A DNA stretch of 64,000 nt from F-183 sp964627455 (lineage in GTDB: Bacteria; Acidobacteriota; Terriglobia; Bryobacterales; Bryobacteraceae). The stretch covers positions 124,001 through 188,000 of the forward strand of contig CAZVKC010000001.1 of assembly GCA_964627455.1 (NCBI GenBank), read 5' to 3'. The first letter of the stretch is position 1. Every line of letters begins with the position of its first letter. A program made the position numbers and the translations under genes. The notes under the pieces are model-generated. The model worked only from the letters and a program-made list of their open reading frames with translations, did no database searches and was not told where the DNA came from. Shown piece after piece: positions 1-11,092 of the stretch.

Positions 1-2838
1 CCGCTTGGCGCGTTCCTGCATGACTACGACTCCGTAATGTCCAGCCGTCATACTTCGTTCGATATCGCCTTCGAAGCCACGCCCATCGTCCTGCACGGCG
101 ACGCGAACGGCATCCGGCGCGTACACGAGCCGGACTGTAATCCGCGTAGGGGCCGCGTGCCGGGCTGCGTTCGAGATCGCTTCCTGGCAAATCCGCAGAA
201 GATTATGCCGGAGTTCGACCGGTAGATCCTTTTCATCGCCTTCGACGGTCACCTCGCCGGCGATCCCTCTGAGTTCCGTCATGTTGGCGAGCGAATCCCG
301 AATCGCCATCGACAAGGTTTCGCCTTCCGGCCGGCTGTCGCGGAGATCCCAGATCACGCGCCTGGCCTCCGCCCGGTAATGATGGACCATCTTCCTGGTC
401 ACCTCCAGGATCTCGGCGGAGCGCCCGGGTTGGCCGGCCAGGCTGGCGAGCGCCGCTTCCAATTGCAGCGAGATGGCGGAAAATCCCGCCACAAGCGTGT
501 CGTGCCATTCCCTGCCGATGCGGTTCCGTTCTTCGGTGACGGCGGCGTAGCGGCCCCGCACCGTGTGAAGCCGCCAGCGGTAAGCCCCGGCGCCCGCTCC
601 CGCGGCCGCGAACACCAGCAGCGCCAGGAACCACCACGTCTGGTGGAAGCGCGGCTGCTGGCGCACCCGCAGCGAAACCGCGGTGCTCCATTCCCCCAAC
701 GGGTCGCGCGCCTGGACCTCGAAGGTGTGAGGGCCAGGCGGCAATTCATTGTAGGGTGCGCTGCGATCCGGCCCTGCCTCGACCCACTGTGGATCGAAGC
801 CCGTCATCCGGTAGCGAAACTGCAAGCTGTGTGCGGACGAGAGGCGAATGGCGGAGAAATGAATCTGCAGATTCCGGGTCCCGGGCGAGAGTTCGATAGG
901 CTGTCCGTCACCGAACCGCAATGGGCCTGATTCCGAGACTGCGTCCTCAATGACGACCCGCGGAGGCGCCAGTTGCGGGCCTTCCCTCGGACCGATCCGT
1001 ACGAAGCCCTTGGCGGTCGGAAACCAGAGATTGCCTTCGTGGTCCCTCCAGCCGGCGGGTTGGGAGAGGCCATGGCATTCAATCGTCCGCATGCCGTCCT
1101 CCTGACCATACGTGCGGATTGCCAGTTTAGCCTCCGTACCCGACAGCACACCTTCGACGGTCTCCGCATTCAGTTGGAAAATTCCCCGCGGCGAACTCAC
1201 GAAGAAAGAACCATCGCCACCCTCGAGGATCCGGTAGAGAGGGTGCTCAGGCAAACCGTTTCGCCGCCCGAGTAGCTTGCTTGCGCCGTCCTGGAATACA
1301 ACGGCGATCGTGCCGGCCGACGTGGAGGCCCAGATCCGTCCCTTCGAGTCTTCGAGGATCGATTCGATGCGGTCCCGAGTAACAGGCGATTCCGGTTTCC
1401 CGGGAAAACTGATCTTCATCAGTCCGGCCGCTGTTCCCGCCCAGATCGTTCCGCGCTTGTCTTCGAGCAGTGCGGTTACTTCGGTCTCCGGCAGAAGCGG
1501 CGCAGGAGGCGGATCCTCGGGGACCCCACGCGCAAAACGGAATATGCCCTGGTCGGTGGTTCCGACCCAAAGGGAGCCGTCCCGGCTGAACAGCAGGGAC
1601 GAGACGCGGTGATAAGGCGAATCCGGAACGGCGCCGTATCGGCGATAGGTCCGGCCGTCGAAACCCGACAAACCCTCCCAGTTGCCAATCCATTGATGTC
1701 CCGCTTTGTCGAAGGCCATGGCGCGCACCGTGAAGTAGAGCGTGGGGAGGGGAAGCGGCTGCGGGGTGAGGACCCCGCCATCCAGCCGGTAGAGTCCGCC
1801 ACGCCAGGTGCCCAGCCACAGATCGCCGCGCGGATCTGCCGCGACAGTCGCCGCATAGTTGCCGGCCAGTCCTTCGGCTGCGCCGAACGGAACCACATGC
1901 GTTTGCCGCCAGCGTCCGAGCCCGCCGCTACGCATTCCAATCCAGATGTTGCCTTCATTATCGCTGGCAAGAGTCCGGATGAAATCGTCGGGAAGTCCGT
2001 TTTGGCTGGCCCAGCGGTCCGCCCTGCCACGGCCTATCCGGTAGAGTCCGCGTCCCCACGTTCCCGCCCAGAGCGTACCGTCGCGGTCTTGGAGCAACGC
2101 GACTACGGGACCGTCGACGCCGGGAACCCGTACGGGCGGCTTACCGCCTCGAATGACGTACACGCCCGCCGTCGCGCCAATCCACAATTCCCCGGTCTGA
2201 GCGGCGAACACCGTCAGCACGTCACCCGCCTCGCCGCCGTTGGCAACTTCGAGCGTGCTTGCTCCGTCGCGCACCGCAAATAAGCCTTTCGAGGTCACGA
2301 TCCAAACGGTAGGTCCGCCGTTTCCAGCCAGCACGTTCCAGGAGGTGTCCAGCGGCGGCCCCAGATCGGGAACTTTTCGGAGAGCGCCACGCTCGATGCG
2401 GAAGACCCCGTTCCGGCAACTTGCGATGACTACTCCGTCGCGTTCTTCGTGCAGATCGAAGACCGACCCACCCGTCTGCAGGCTGAGGCGCACAGCTCCG
2501 TCGCGCCATTGCAGAATCTGCCCATCGAAGGCCCCGATCCAGACGCTGCCGTCGCGCGAGACTCGCATGGCCGAAATCCAGCGGCGCATCAGATTGAAGG
2601 ACGGCGCCACTGGCAAGGGCCGGAAGTTCATGCCGTCGAAGCGGGCCAAACCCTCGTCCGTTCCAACTAAAAGATAGCCGTCCGGCGCCTGGGACAGCGC
2701 GGTGACATAACTATGCGGGAGCCCCTGTTCGACCTGCCAGTATTGCTTCTGGTATTGCGAGATGAGCAGGCTGGCATCGAGGGCGTGCGCGGAGACCGCA
2801 GACAGGGCATAGGCCAGCAGTGGGAATAGGGGCCGCAC
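1..2838 (-). CDS. Two-component sensor histidine kinase with periplasmic propeller sensor (C-terminus beyond window)
   Basis: Reading frame open from 2838 down to base 1, so the gene is cut by the window edge after about 946 residues. A short hydrophobic N-terminus (about residues 3-18) is followed by WQVEQGLPHSYVTAL and repeated W(I/V)G..GL motifs, typical of Reg_prop beta-propeller sensors (about 25-640). A Y_Y_Y-like domain (about 660-725, ending PGPHTFEVQARD) and one membrane helix (WWFLALLVFAAAGAGAGAY, about 731-750) come next. The HisKA_3 segment contains RIGREWHDTLVAGFSA, with the phosphoacceptor at His779. An HATPase domain follows (CQEAISNAARHA N-box; DDGRGF G-box). This is the NarX/DegS-like class that phosphorylates NarL-type regulators. 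No cognate regulator is visible; it may lie beyond the edge. Start: GTG at 2838; an alternative TTG at 2847 follows directly after an in-frame stop. Neither has a clear ribosome site. Sensing target unknown. Confidence 0.88.
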   Translation of the reverse strand, partial: MRPLFPLLAYALSAVSAHALDASLLISQYQKQYWQVEQGLPHSYVTALSQAPDGYLLVGTDEGLARFDGMNFRPLPVAPSFNLMRRWISAMRVSRDGSVWIGAFDGQILQWRDGAVRLSLQTGGSVFDLHEERDGVVIASCRNGVFRIERGALRKVPDLGPPLDTSWNVLAGNGGPTVWIVTSKGLFAVRDGASTLEVANGGEAGDVLTVFAAQTGELWIGATAGVYVIRGGKPPVRVPGVDGPVVALLQDRDGTLWAGTWGRGLYRIGRGRADRWASQNGLPDDFIRTLASDNEGNIWIGMRSGGLGRWRQTHVVPFGAAEGLAGNYAATVAADPRGDLWLGTWRGGLYRLDGGVLTPQPLPLPTLYFTVRAMAFDKAGHQWIGNWEGLSGFDGRTYRRYGAVPDSPYHRVSSLLFSRDGSLWVGTTDQGIFRFARGVPEDPPPAPLLPETEVTALLEDKRGTIWAGTAAGLMKISFPGKPESPVTRDRIESILEDSKGRIWASTSAGTIAVVFQDGASKLLGRRNGLPEHPLYRILEGGDGSFFVSSPRGIFQLNAETVEGVLSGTEAKLAIRTYGQEDGMRTIECHGLSQPAGWRDHEGNLWFPTAKGFVRIGPREGPQLAPPRVVIEDAVSESGPLRFGDGQPIELSPGTRNLQIHFSAIRLSSAHSLQFRYRMTGFDPQWVEAGPDRSAPYNELPPGPHTFEVQARDPLGEWSTAVSLRVRQQPRFHQTWWFLALLVFAAAGAGAGAYRWRLHTVRGRYAAVTEERNRIGREWHDTLVAGFSAISLQLEAALASLAGQPGRSAEILEVTRKMVHHYRAEARRVIWDLRDSRPEGETLSMAIRDSLANMTELRGIAGEVTVEGDEKDLPVELRHNLLRICQEAISNAARHAAPTRITVRLVYAPDAVRVAVQDDGRGFEGDIERSMTAGHYGVVVMQERAKR

Positions 2839-3201
2839 AGGATCCAAGAGTTACTATACAGGAGGCCGGACCCGGTTGCGGTAATCCGGATAGACTATCT
2901 GGGGGATCGGCGTCGAGGCCAAAACATTTCACCCTGTGGACGTTTTGCAAGGTTTTCGCTCTATGCCGAGTTAACTGTCCATACAATCAACGGATTACGC
3001 CACTCAACCTGAGGTGGAACATCCTGTGAATTGTTTTCTGGTATGAGACAATGGGACTTGATGACGTATCCACCACACTATCTAGTGTTATCCACAGAAG
3101 GACCACAGTATTCTGTGGTTCGACTCCTTTACATCACCCCCAGGAACGATTAACATAGCCCTAGCCCCCCGAGAAACCTTGACCGGAACAGGAGCAGTGC
3201 T
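2839..3201. promoter_or_regulatory. Divergent intergenic region with a DnaA-box match and short palindromes upstream of smc
   Basis: About 360 bases lie between the divergently read kinase and smc. No gene is seen. Near smc three elements crowd into 45 bases: ACACTA-TC-TAGTGT (3075-3088), a perfect TTATCCACA DnaA-box consensus (3088-3096), and ACCACAG-TATT-CTGTGGT (3102-3119). A weaker DnaA-box-like GTATCCACC lies at about 3066. These could be operators for smc, or chance. A single perfect box is not enough to call an origin. Confidence 0.4.
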
Positions 3202-6200
3202 TTGCTCAAACTGAGAAGAGTAGAAATCCAGGGATTCAAATCCTTCGTCGACCGCACCGAGATGCGGTTCAACGGCGCCGGCATCGCTGCCATCGTCGGC
3301 CCCAACGGCTGCGGCAAGTCCAACTTGGCCGACGCCATCAGCTGGGTCCTCGGCGAACAGTCTGCCAAGAGCCTCCGCGGCAGCCGTATGGAAGATGTCA
3401 TCTTCGCCGGCACTCGGGATCGTAAACCCGTCGGTATGGCGTCCGTCACCATGACGCTCTTCGACCCCAACTATACCGCGGAAGCCATCGACAAAGCCAA
3501 GGCCGAAGCCGAGCGTGAACTCGCCGAGGCCATCGACAAGGCCGCCGCCGAAGCCGCGGGCGACACCGCCCCGACCGACGCGCCCGCGCCCGCGCCGGAA
3601 GCCCAGGCCCAAGCCGAAACCGAAGCTGCAGCCCCCGCTCAAGCCGAAGCCGCCGTCACTCCCATCATTAAGGTAAACGACGCCACCCCCGCCAACGGAA
3701 CCGGCAACCGCCACGGCAGGGAACTCCTCTTCGCCGCCAACGGCGAAATCNNNNNNNNNNNNNNNNNNNNNNNNNNNNNNNNNNNNNNNNNNNNNNNNNN
3801 NNNNNNNNNNNNNNNNNNNNNNNNNNNNNNNNNNNNNNNNNNNNNNNNNNCGGAACCGGCAACCGCCACGGCAGGGAACTCCTCTTCGCCGCCAACGGCG
3901 AAATCACGATCACCCGCCGCCTCTACCGTTCCGGCGAAAGCGAGTACCTCATCAACGGCCGCTCCGCCCGCCTCCGCGACATCCAGGACATCTTTATGGG
4001 TTCCGGCCTCGGACCCGAAAGCTACGCCATCATCGAGCAGGGCCGCATCGGTCAGATCCTGTCCAACAAACCCCAGGACCGCCGCGCCATCATCGAAGAA
4101 GCCGCCGGCATCACCAAGTTCAAAACCAAGAAGCGCCTCGCCGAAGCGAAACTCGAAGGCGCCAAGCAGAACCTCTCCCGCGTCTTCGACATCCTGGAAG
4201 AAGTCAGCCGCCAGGTGAACTCCCTCAAGCGCCAGGCCGCCAAAGCCAAGCGCCACGAGGAACTCCGCGACGAAATGCTCGCGTTCCTCCGCACCGCCGT
4301 CACCGGCCGCTACCGCATCCTCGAACGCGAAGCCACCAAGCTCGCCTTGGACCTCAACCTCGCCTCCAACGAATACCAGGAATTCTCCACCCAGGTCACC
4401 GAGAAGGAAGCGATCGTCACCGAAGTCAAGCAAGCCTTCTTCGAGACCGAACAGTCGCTCACCGGCGAACGCGCCAAGCTCTCCGAAGCCAAGCTCGAAG
4501 CCGAACGCACCCGGTCGAAGCTCGAACTCCAGTCCCGCCAGGTCAGCGCCATCGACGAACGCGTCACCGTCGGCAACTCCGAAGTCGAGCAGATCGAACA
4601 GCGCCTCGCCCAGCTGCAGCTCGACGCCGCCGCCCAGCGCGACTCTCTCGCCGAACTCAACGAGATCACAGACGGCGCGCGCACGCGCATGACGACCAAG
4701 AATCAGGAACGCGACGTCCTGCAGCGGAACCTCCGCGAACGCGAACACCTGATCGAGTCCACGCGCCAGTCCGTCCTGCGTTTGCTCGGCGAAACCTCGA
4801 CCCTCAAGAACCAGCTCGCCCAGGTCGAAGAGTACCTCTCCTCCGTCGAACGCGACATGTCGCGCCTCAATAATGACGAAGAGAGCGCCAGCACCGAACT
4901 CGAGCGCATCGAATCCGTCCGCGCCGAACTCTCCGACCGCATGTCCTCGCGGCAGATGGAACTCCAATCCGTCACCGAGCAGCGCAAGTCCGTCGAAACC
5001 GAACTCGGCCAGCGCCGTCTCTCCGCCCAGGACCTCCGCCGCAAGCTCGAGCAGCTTCGCTCCGAACTCTCCCGCCAGAAGGCCCGCCGGGATTCACTCG
5101 AAGAAGTGATCTCGCACCGCGCCTACACCACCGAATCGGTCAAGCGCCTCTTCAAAGCGATCGAGCAGGGCAAGGTCGAAAACCTCAAGCCCGCGGGCGT
5201 CCTCGCCGACTTCGTCGAAGTCACCGACCACACCTACGAAAAGGCGATGGAAGTCTTCCTCCACGAGGAACTCGAATACGTCGTCGTCCACAACTGGACC
5301 GAAGCCGAGCAGGGCGTCGAACTGATGCGCACCGGCGTCGACGGCCGCGCCACCTTCCTCGTCGAACCCGACAGCTCCATGTCCTTCGGCCCCGGCCGCA
5401 CCGCCGAAAACGCGCCGTCGGTCCCGCGCCTCAGCGACATCCTCCGCTTCACCAACGGACTCACGCAAGCCCCGCCGCAGATCCTGCCGCGCCTCGCCAA
5501 CTGCTTCCTCGTCCCCGAGCGCGAAACCGCCCGCCAGCTTGCAGTGCAGCATCCGGATTCCTACTTCCTCACCCCCGACGGCATCTCCTATCACGGACTC
5601 GCCGTCAGCGGCGGCAAGAAGACCGGATCCGGCCCGCTCGCCCTCAAGCGCGAACTCCGCGAACTCAACGATTTCGTCGAGCATCGCCAGAAGGAAGTCA
5701 ACGAGGCCACGACCCAGCTTGAAGCGGTCGAAAGCGACATCCAGCGCCTCACCGAGGAACTCGAAGTTCTCCGCCAGCAGCAGCAGATGCAGGAAAAGGA
5801 TGCCCTTGTCCTCGACCAGGAATTCCGCAAGCTGAAGGATGAACACCACCGCGCCAGCCAGCGCCTCTCGGTCGCCCGCATCGAACTCGACCGCCTGCGC
5901 AAGGAACAGGCCCGTGCCGCCGAGGTCCGCGAACGCAACACCCGCGCCGTCGCCGAGAAGGAAGCCCTCCGCAGCGATCAGGAACAGGCTCTCGAAGGCG
6001 CCCGCGCCGACGTCAGCGAGATGCAGTCGCAGTTCACGCGCGTCACCGAAGAACACGCGCAGCTACGCGCCGAACTCGCCGGACTCGAAGAGCGCCGCCG
6101 CGGCGAACAGGCTGCCCAGGCCCGCGTCGAAAACCAGATCCGCGATCTCACCTCGCGCGTTCAGACGTTGAAGTCCGAACTCCAGCGCCTGGCCGAAAAC

Positions 6201-7226
6201 CGCGCCGCGCTCCTCGCCAACAACACCGAACTCGACACCCGCGCCAAGGAACTGGCTGCGGATATCGAGGTCCGCGAGAAGGTCACCGCCGAACTCGCCG
6301 CGAAGGAAGAAGCGTTGCGCACGCAGTTGACGGCCGCCGAAGAGGCGCTCAAAACGCTGCGCAGCGAAGCGCAGAATTCGCAGGAAAAGCGCTCGGCGAC
6401 GGAACTCGAACTGGTTCGCCGGCAGAGCGATTTGAAGTACCTCGAAGAGACCGCCCGCAAGGAACTCAACGCCTCGCCCAAGGATCTCACCGACAGCGAC
6501 GACACCGAAGTGGCCGAAGAGGTCCTCGTCGAAGCGGAAGCGAAGTACCAGGAAACCAAGAGCCGCATCGAAGCGATGGGCGCGGTGAATCCGCAGGCGC
6601 TCGAAGAGTTCCAGGAAGCGCAGCAGCGTTACGACTTCCTCAACGCCCAGCGCCAGGACCTGCTCGATTCGATCCGCGACACCGAAAAGGCGATCGCCGA
6701 GATCGATGTCGAGTCCCGCAAGCGCTTCTCCGAAGCCTTCGAAGTGATCAACGTGAACTTCCGCAAGATGTTCTCGACGCTCTTCGGCGGAGGCACCGGC
6801 GAAATGCGCCTGACCGACGAGTCGAACGTCTCCGAATCCGGCATCGACATCGTCGCCTCGCCGCCCGGCAAGAAGTTGCAGAGCGTGCTGTTGTTGTCGG
6901 GTGGCGAAAAGTCCCTGACGGCGATGGCCCTGCTGATGGCGATCTTCCAATACCAGCCCAGCCCGTTCTGCGTGCTGGACGAAGTGGACGCCCCGCTGGA
7001 CGAGCCCAACACCATCCGTTTGACGAACCTGTTGAAGGAGATGGCGGCGCAGACCCAGTTTGTGGTGATCACCCACGCTAAGCGCACGATGGAAGCCGCG
7101 CAGGCGCTCTACGGAGTGACCATGCAGGAACCGGGCGTTTCGAAGTTGGTGTCGGTCCGCTTCCAGCCCCCGCCGCAGCAGGCGGAACTGACGCTGCAGC
7201 AGTCCACGGCGGCGGCTAACGCGTAG
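3202..7226 (+). CDS. smc: Chromosome segregation ATPase SMC (one gene, interrupted by an assembly gap)
   Basis: SMC organises and segregates chromosomes as a dimer, normally with ScpA and ScpB. The N-terminal head carries Walker A GPNGCGKSN (33-41). After the gap come RRLYRSGESEYLING and IIEEAAGI, then long coiled coils, a hinge around residue 600-750 (CFLVPERE, YFLTPDGISYHG), a second coil, and the C-terminal head with LLLSGGEKSLTAMALL and the Walker B FCVLDEVDAPLDEPN. The frame jumps at the N run (3751-3850). Deleting one 55-bp duplicate plus the 100 N (155 bp) rejoins the frames, giving 1289 residues. An Ala/Pro/Glu-rich segment of about 80 residues (about 93-178) sits in the N-terminal head where most SMCs have a short loop. 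Start: TTG at 3202 with AGGAG seven bases upstream. A strong hairpin follows the stop. Confidence 0.95.
3696..3905. other. Assembly gap with 55-bp identical flanks (in smc)
   Basis: The 55 bases at 3696-3750 are repeated exactly at 3851-3905, on either side of 100 N. Removing 155 bp restores the smc frame, so the true sequence has one copy and no gap. This is an unmerged contig overlap, not biology. Confidence 0.95.
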
Positions 7227-7264
7227 GCTCGCGGACAGTTTATACTAGAATTGTTGACGCAGTC

Positions 7265-7318
7265 GGGCTCGTTGACCCAGGGATATGCTTCAGGGGTGAA
7301 CGAGCCCTCTTTTTATTT
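7265..7318 (+). terminator. Rho-independent terminator after smc
   Basis: GGGCTCGTT (7265-7273) pairs perfectly with AACGAGCCC (7299-7307) and is followed by a T-rich tract (TCTTTTTATTT). It lies 40 bases after the smc stop. On the other strand it would also sit just past the stop of the convergent permease/peptidase gene. Confidence 0.8.
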
Positions 7319-7326
7319 CGACCTAA

Positions 7327-10300
7327 CTACTGTATTTTCTTGAGGTTATCGTCGGGGACCCGGTCGACCATGAGGGCGAACGGATCGATGCCGGCCTGTT
7401 CCGGGACGTCCGCGGTCACGAAACGGAATTTGCGTTTCGTTCCTCCGGGTTCGCCGGTGAAGTGAACTCGCTCACGGTGGAGCGTTGCGCCGTACTTCTT
7501 GCCCTTGGGGGGCTTGGCGAAGGCTCCGACTTCGATCCAGTCGTCGACGCGCGCTTCGACTTCGTTCCCTTTCTCATCCGCTTTGAACTTGCGGGATTCC
7601 ACTTCGATCTCAACGTCGTATTTGCCATCCGCGCGTTTGGTTGCCGAGGCGGAGAGCGTCCGGTTCGAGAAGAGCGTGATGTCCTCGAACAGGTCCTTGA
7701 TGATGTATTGATACTCGGGCGGCGTCTGCTCGCGGAAGGCGTCGACCAAGTCGTGCGAGGTCGGATAAGGAGGCTGCGCGTAGCCGAATTTTTCGACCAT
7801 TTTGCGTAGCGCGCGGTTGATCGCTTCTTCGCCGATCATCTCTTTGAGGTAGTACATGACCACGCTGCCCTTGCGGTAGTGGATGTAGCCTTGCGAGGAT
7901 TCGACCGTGAGCAGCGGGCGTTCCTTGAGAAGTTCGCGGCCGCGGTTGCGCAGGTAATTGTCCATCTCGTACTTGAGGAACTTGCGCATCATGTCGCGGC
8001 CGTATTCCTTTTCCATGATCATGAGCGCGGTGTATTGGGCCATGGTCTCGGACAGCAGGGTCGCGCCCTGCATGTTGGCGCCGAGCACCTGGTGCGCCCA
8101 CCATTGGTGTCCCATCTCGTGGGCGACGACGTAGTAGACCTTGTCGAGGTCGTCGGGGTTTTGGAGGTTCGCGATGAAGCCGATTCCTTCGGAATACGGC
8201 ATGGTGCCGGGGAACGCCTGGGCGAAGCTGGAGACGCGCGGGAACTCGATGATGCGCGCCTGCTTGTGGGCGTACGGTCCGAAATTGGCGCTGCAGTATT
8301 CGAGCGACTTGCGCACCGACTTCAGCATTTTGGGCACGTTCCATTCGTGCTCGGGATGATAGTAGACCTCAATTTTGACGCCGTTCCAGTCTTCGCGCGC
8401 GACCTTGTAGGCGGCGGAGATGAACGAGTAGAAGTTCGCCGAATCGTGATCGAACTTGTACTGGTAGTAGTTGCGGCCGTCCGCGGTCCANNNNNNNNNN
8501 NNNNNNNNNNNNNNNNNNNNNNNNNNNNNNNNNNNNNNNNNNNNNNNNNNNNNNNNNNNNNNNNNNNNNNNNNNNNNNNNNNNNNNNNNNTCGCCGAATC
8601 GTGATCGAACTTGTACTGGTAGTAGTTGCGGCCGTCCGCGGTCCACTGCTTGAGGAGCGAGCCGGGCGCGACGGCCATCTGACCGGCCGAGGTGCTGATC
8701 ACGGTCTCGAGGCTGACCCAATCCGATGAGGACGAAAGGTAGCTGTTCGCGCAGTTAACCGTGCAGTTGCGCTCGAGCGCAGGCATGAGGTCCTTGGGCG
8801 GCAGGCCGTACTTCTTGCGCTCGTTGGGCTGCGAGAGTTCGCCGTTTTCGGAATAGCCGATTTGCGGCGCGATGGAGTTGTTGAAGAAGGTTCCGTTCTG
8901 GACGAGTTGGGTGTTGGAGACGTCGTTCTCGAAGCCGCGGGTCTTGCTCTTGACGGTGAAGCGCATCATGCGCGTTTCGCCGGGGGCGAGCGGGGGCGTG
9001 AATTCGTAGGTCCAGAAATTCAGTTCGCGATCGGCCGAGACCTGGCGCGCGCGATCGATGTCGATTTGTTGCTCGTAGCCGTCGTCATTGACGGTGAAAT
9101 ACAGCTTGTCGATGGGCTTGTCCGTTTTGTTGACGAGCGTCTGCTCGCCTTTGAGGACCATGTTGCGCGTTTCCGGAAAGATGTCGATCCAGTAGCGGAT
9201 GGCGGTGATGCGGGGGCTCGGCGTCTTCTCGAACTTCTTGTATGTCTTCTCGTAGGCGGCGCGGCGGCGTTCGGCGTCCTTCGGTCCTTCGACTCGGTTG
9301 ATGATCTTGGTGTTGTAGAAGACCCAGGCTCCGCAGAGGACGAACAAGGCGGCGAAGGCTATGCCGGCAGGCTTCAGAGACGTGTTCCAACGCTGGAGAG
9401 CGACGCGCGTGCGTTCGCGAAGCGTGGCTTCTTTGCCGCGCCGCCAGTAGAGGATGCTCGCGACCGCGAGAATGCCGGCGAACAGGAGCCAGTAGGCGGT
9501 GAACCAGCCCCAGGCAGGCCAGAAGGGCGCGCGTCCGTAGAGGTCGGAGTAGATGGTGGAGGGACGCTGGCCGTAGTTGACCATGAGGGTCGCGACGTTG
9601 AGCGGTCCCCAGCCGAAGAAGTTGGCGATGAGGACGGCGACGAAGGCGAAGTATCCGACGTACTTGTTGGGCGAGAGGACGTGGATGAAGAAGGCGAGGA
9701 CGGCGAGCAGGAGGAAGAGGCTCGCGTCCATGCCGAATAACTCGTAGATGTAGAGTCCGAACTGGTGGCGGTGATAGCCCTGCCAGAGTTGGACGCTGAC
9801 GCCGGCGAGCATGGCGATGGCGAGGATGATGAGGACCGCGGCCATTAGTGCGATCAGCTTCGAGGCGTAGGAGATCCAATCGGGGTAGGGAAGCGCGTCG
9901 TGGATTTCGTCCATGTGCGAGTCGCGCTCTTTCCAGACGAGGTTGCCGGCGAAGAAGGTGATGATCGAGATCAGGAACATGTACATCGTGCCGGCGATGA
10001 TCTGAAGCACCCAGTAAGTGACCGGGTAGGTGCTGTTGCCGTAGCCTTCGGAGGCATTGTAGGCGAGCGACGGGATGGTGTTGAGCAGCGCGGCCATCGA
10101 GACGACGATGAAGACCGTCGATTTGATGAGCCCGAAGAGTTCGGTTTTGACGGCTCCTGCGAACTGGGCGAAGCGGCTGGGTGTGCCGAGAGGGGCCGCG
10201 AATGTCACGGGTGCGTGCACGGTAGTATCCGCGTCTTCGGTGAGTTTGGGGCGGCGCCAGAAGCGAAGGTTGATGCGGACGCCGGCGCCTTCGGCGAAGC

Positions 10301-11087
10301 TGAAGCGGAAGTAGGCGAAGGCGAAGACGGCGAGTCCGACGGCGATCCAGATGAGACGGTTGAGGAGCAGGTCGCCCTGGAGTGTGACGGTGAGGTTGTT
10401 CTTGTCGGCGACGGTCCAGTATTTGGTGATTTGGGCGAAGGCGTTGGCGCCGAAGGGGTCGAGGAGGATGCCCCAGCGTTCGTTGGCGAGATCGGAGAGG
10501 AGGGCGTCGGAGATGCCGAGTCCGACGAGGAGGAAGAGGCCGCCGAGGAAGGAGACGACGGTGCTGCGCGAGAGGGCGGCGATTGCGAAGATGACGGCGG
10601 CGATGAAGATGGTGTCGGGTAGGGCGAAGACGAGGATGCCCATGAGGTGGGCGTCCCAACGGACGGGTCCCCAGCGTTCGGCGTCGGCCCAGGGCATGTA
10701 CTTGACGATCAAGGCGGCGAGGGAGACGCCGAGCATGGGGATGATGGAGATGAGGACGGCGCCGAGGTACCGTCCGGCGAGGAAGTCAAAGCGGCGGAGC
10801 GGGGTGGAGAAGAGGATTTGACTGGTCCCGCTGGTGAAGTCGCGCGCGGCGGCGGAGTTGACGAAGGCGGTGGTCATGAGCAGCGTGAGGATGCCGGTGA
10901 TGGCGTAGAACTGCTGGATGACGTAGGGGGCGTTTTTGAAGGTGTTTTCGAGCGCGCCTCCGACGCGGATGTTGTCGGACGACAGGGCGCCGCCGATCAT
11001 GACGCCGATGACGACCATGAAGATCCAGACCATCATGCCGCGGAGCCAGTAGCGGAGTTCGAAGCGAAGGACGGAGAGGGCGAGCAT
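7327..11087 (-). CDS. ABC-2 permease fused to M1-family aminopeptidase (one gene, interrupted by an assembly gap)
   Basis: After removing the 155-bp gap artefact (8436-8590) the frame is continuous for 1201 residues. The N-terminal half is an ABC-2-type permease with about 12 predicted helices: a first set from MLALSVLRFELRYWL with the TSGTSQILFSTPLRR motif, then a second set from about residue 310. The C-terminal half is a gluzincin: H938-E-M-G-H942 with E962 (SETMAQY) as probable third zinc ligand. I count 19 residues between the second His and the Glu, one more than the usual 18 of M1 enzymes. It starts five bases after the stop of the ATPase gene upstream, so the two form an ABC exporter with a tethered extracytoplasmic peptidase. 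Such permease/M1 fusions are known from Acidobacteria and Bacteroidetes. Substrate unknown. Confidence 0.92.
8436..8645. other. Assembly gap with 55-bp identical flanks (in permease/M1 gene)
   Basis: The 55 bases 8436-8490 and 8591-8645 are identical and enclose 100 N. Collapsing them restores the 1201-codon frame. Same artefact as at 3696 and 61308. Confidence 0.95.
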
Positions 11088-11092
11088 GGCGG

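Noticed and set aside
2839..3201. Replication origin at the DnaA box
   Set aside because: Only one perfect box, no dnaA/dnaN nearby and no AT-rich unwinding region.
3696..3905. 55-bp direct repeats at the gaps as attachment sites or duplications
   Set aside because: All three have the same length, flank exactly 100 N and restore frames when collapsed, so they are assembly overlaps.
3639..7076. Long minus-strand ORFs opposite smc (up to 442 codons)
   Set aside because: Their composition is driven by the GC-rich codon bias of smc, they show no family motif, and smc is intact on the other strand.
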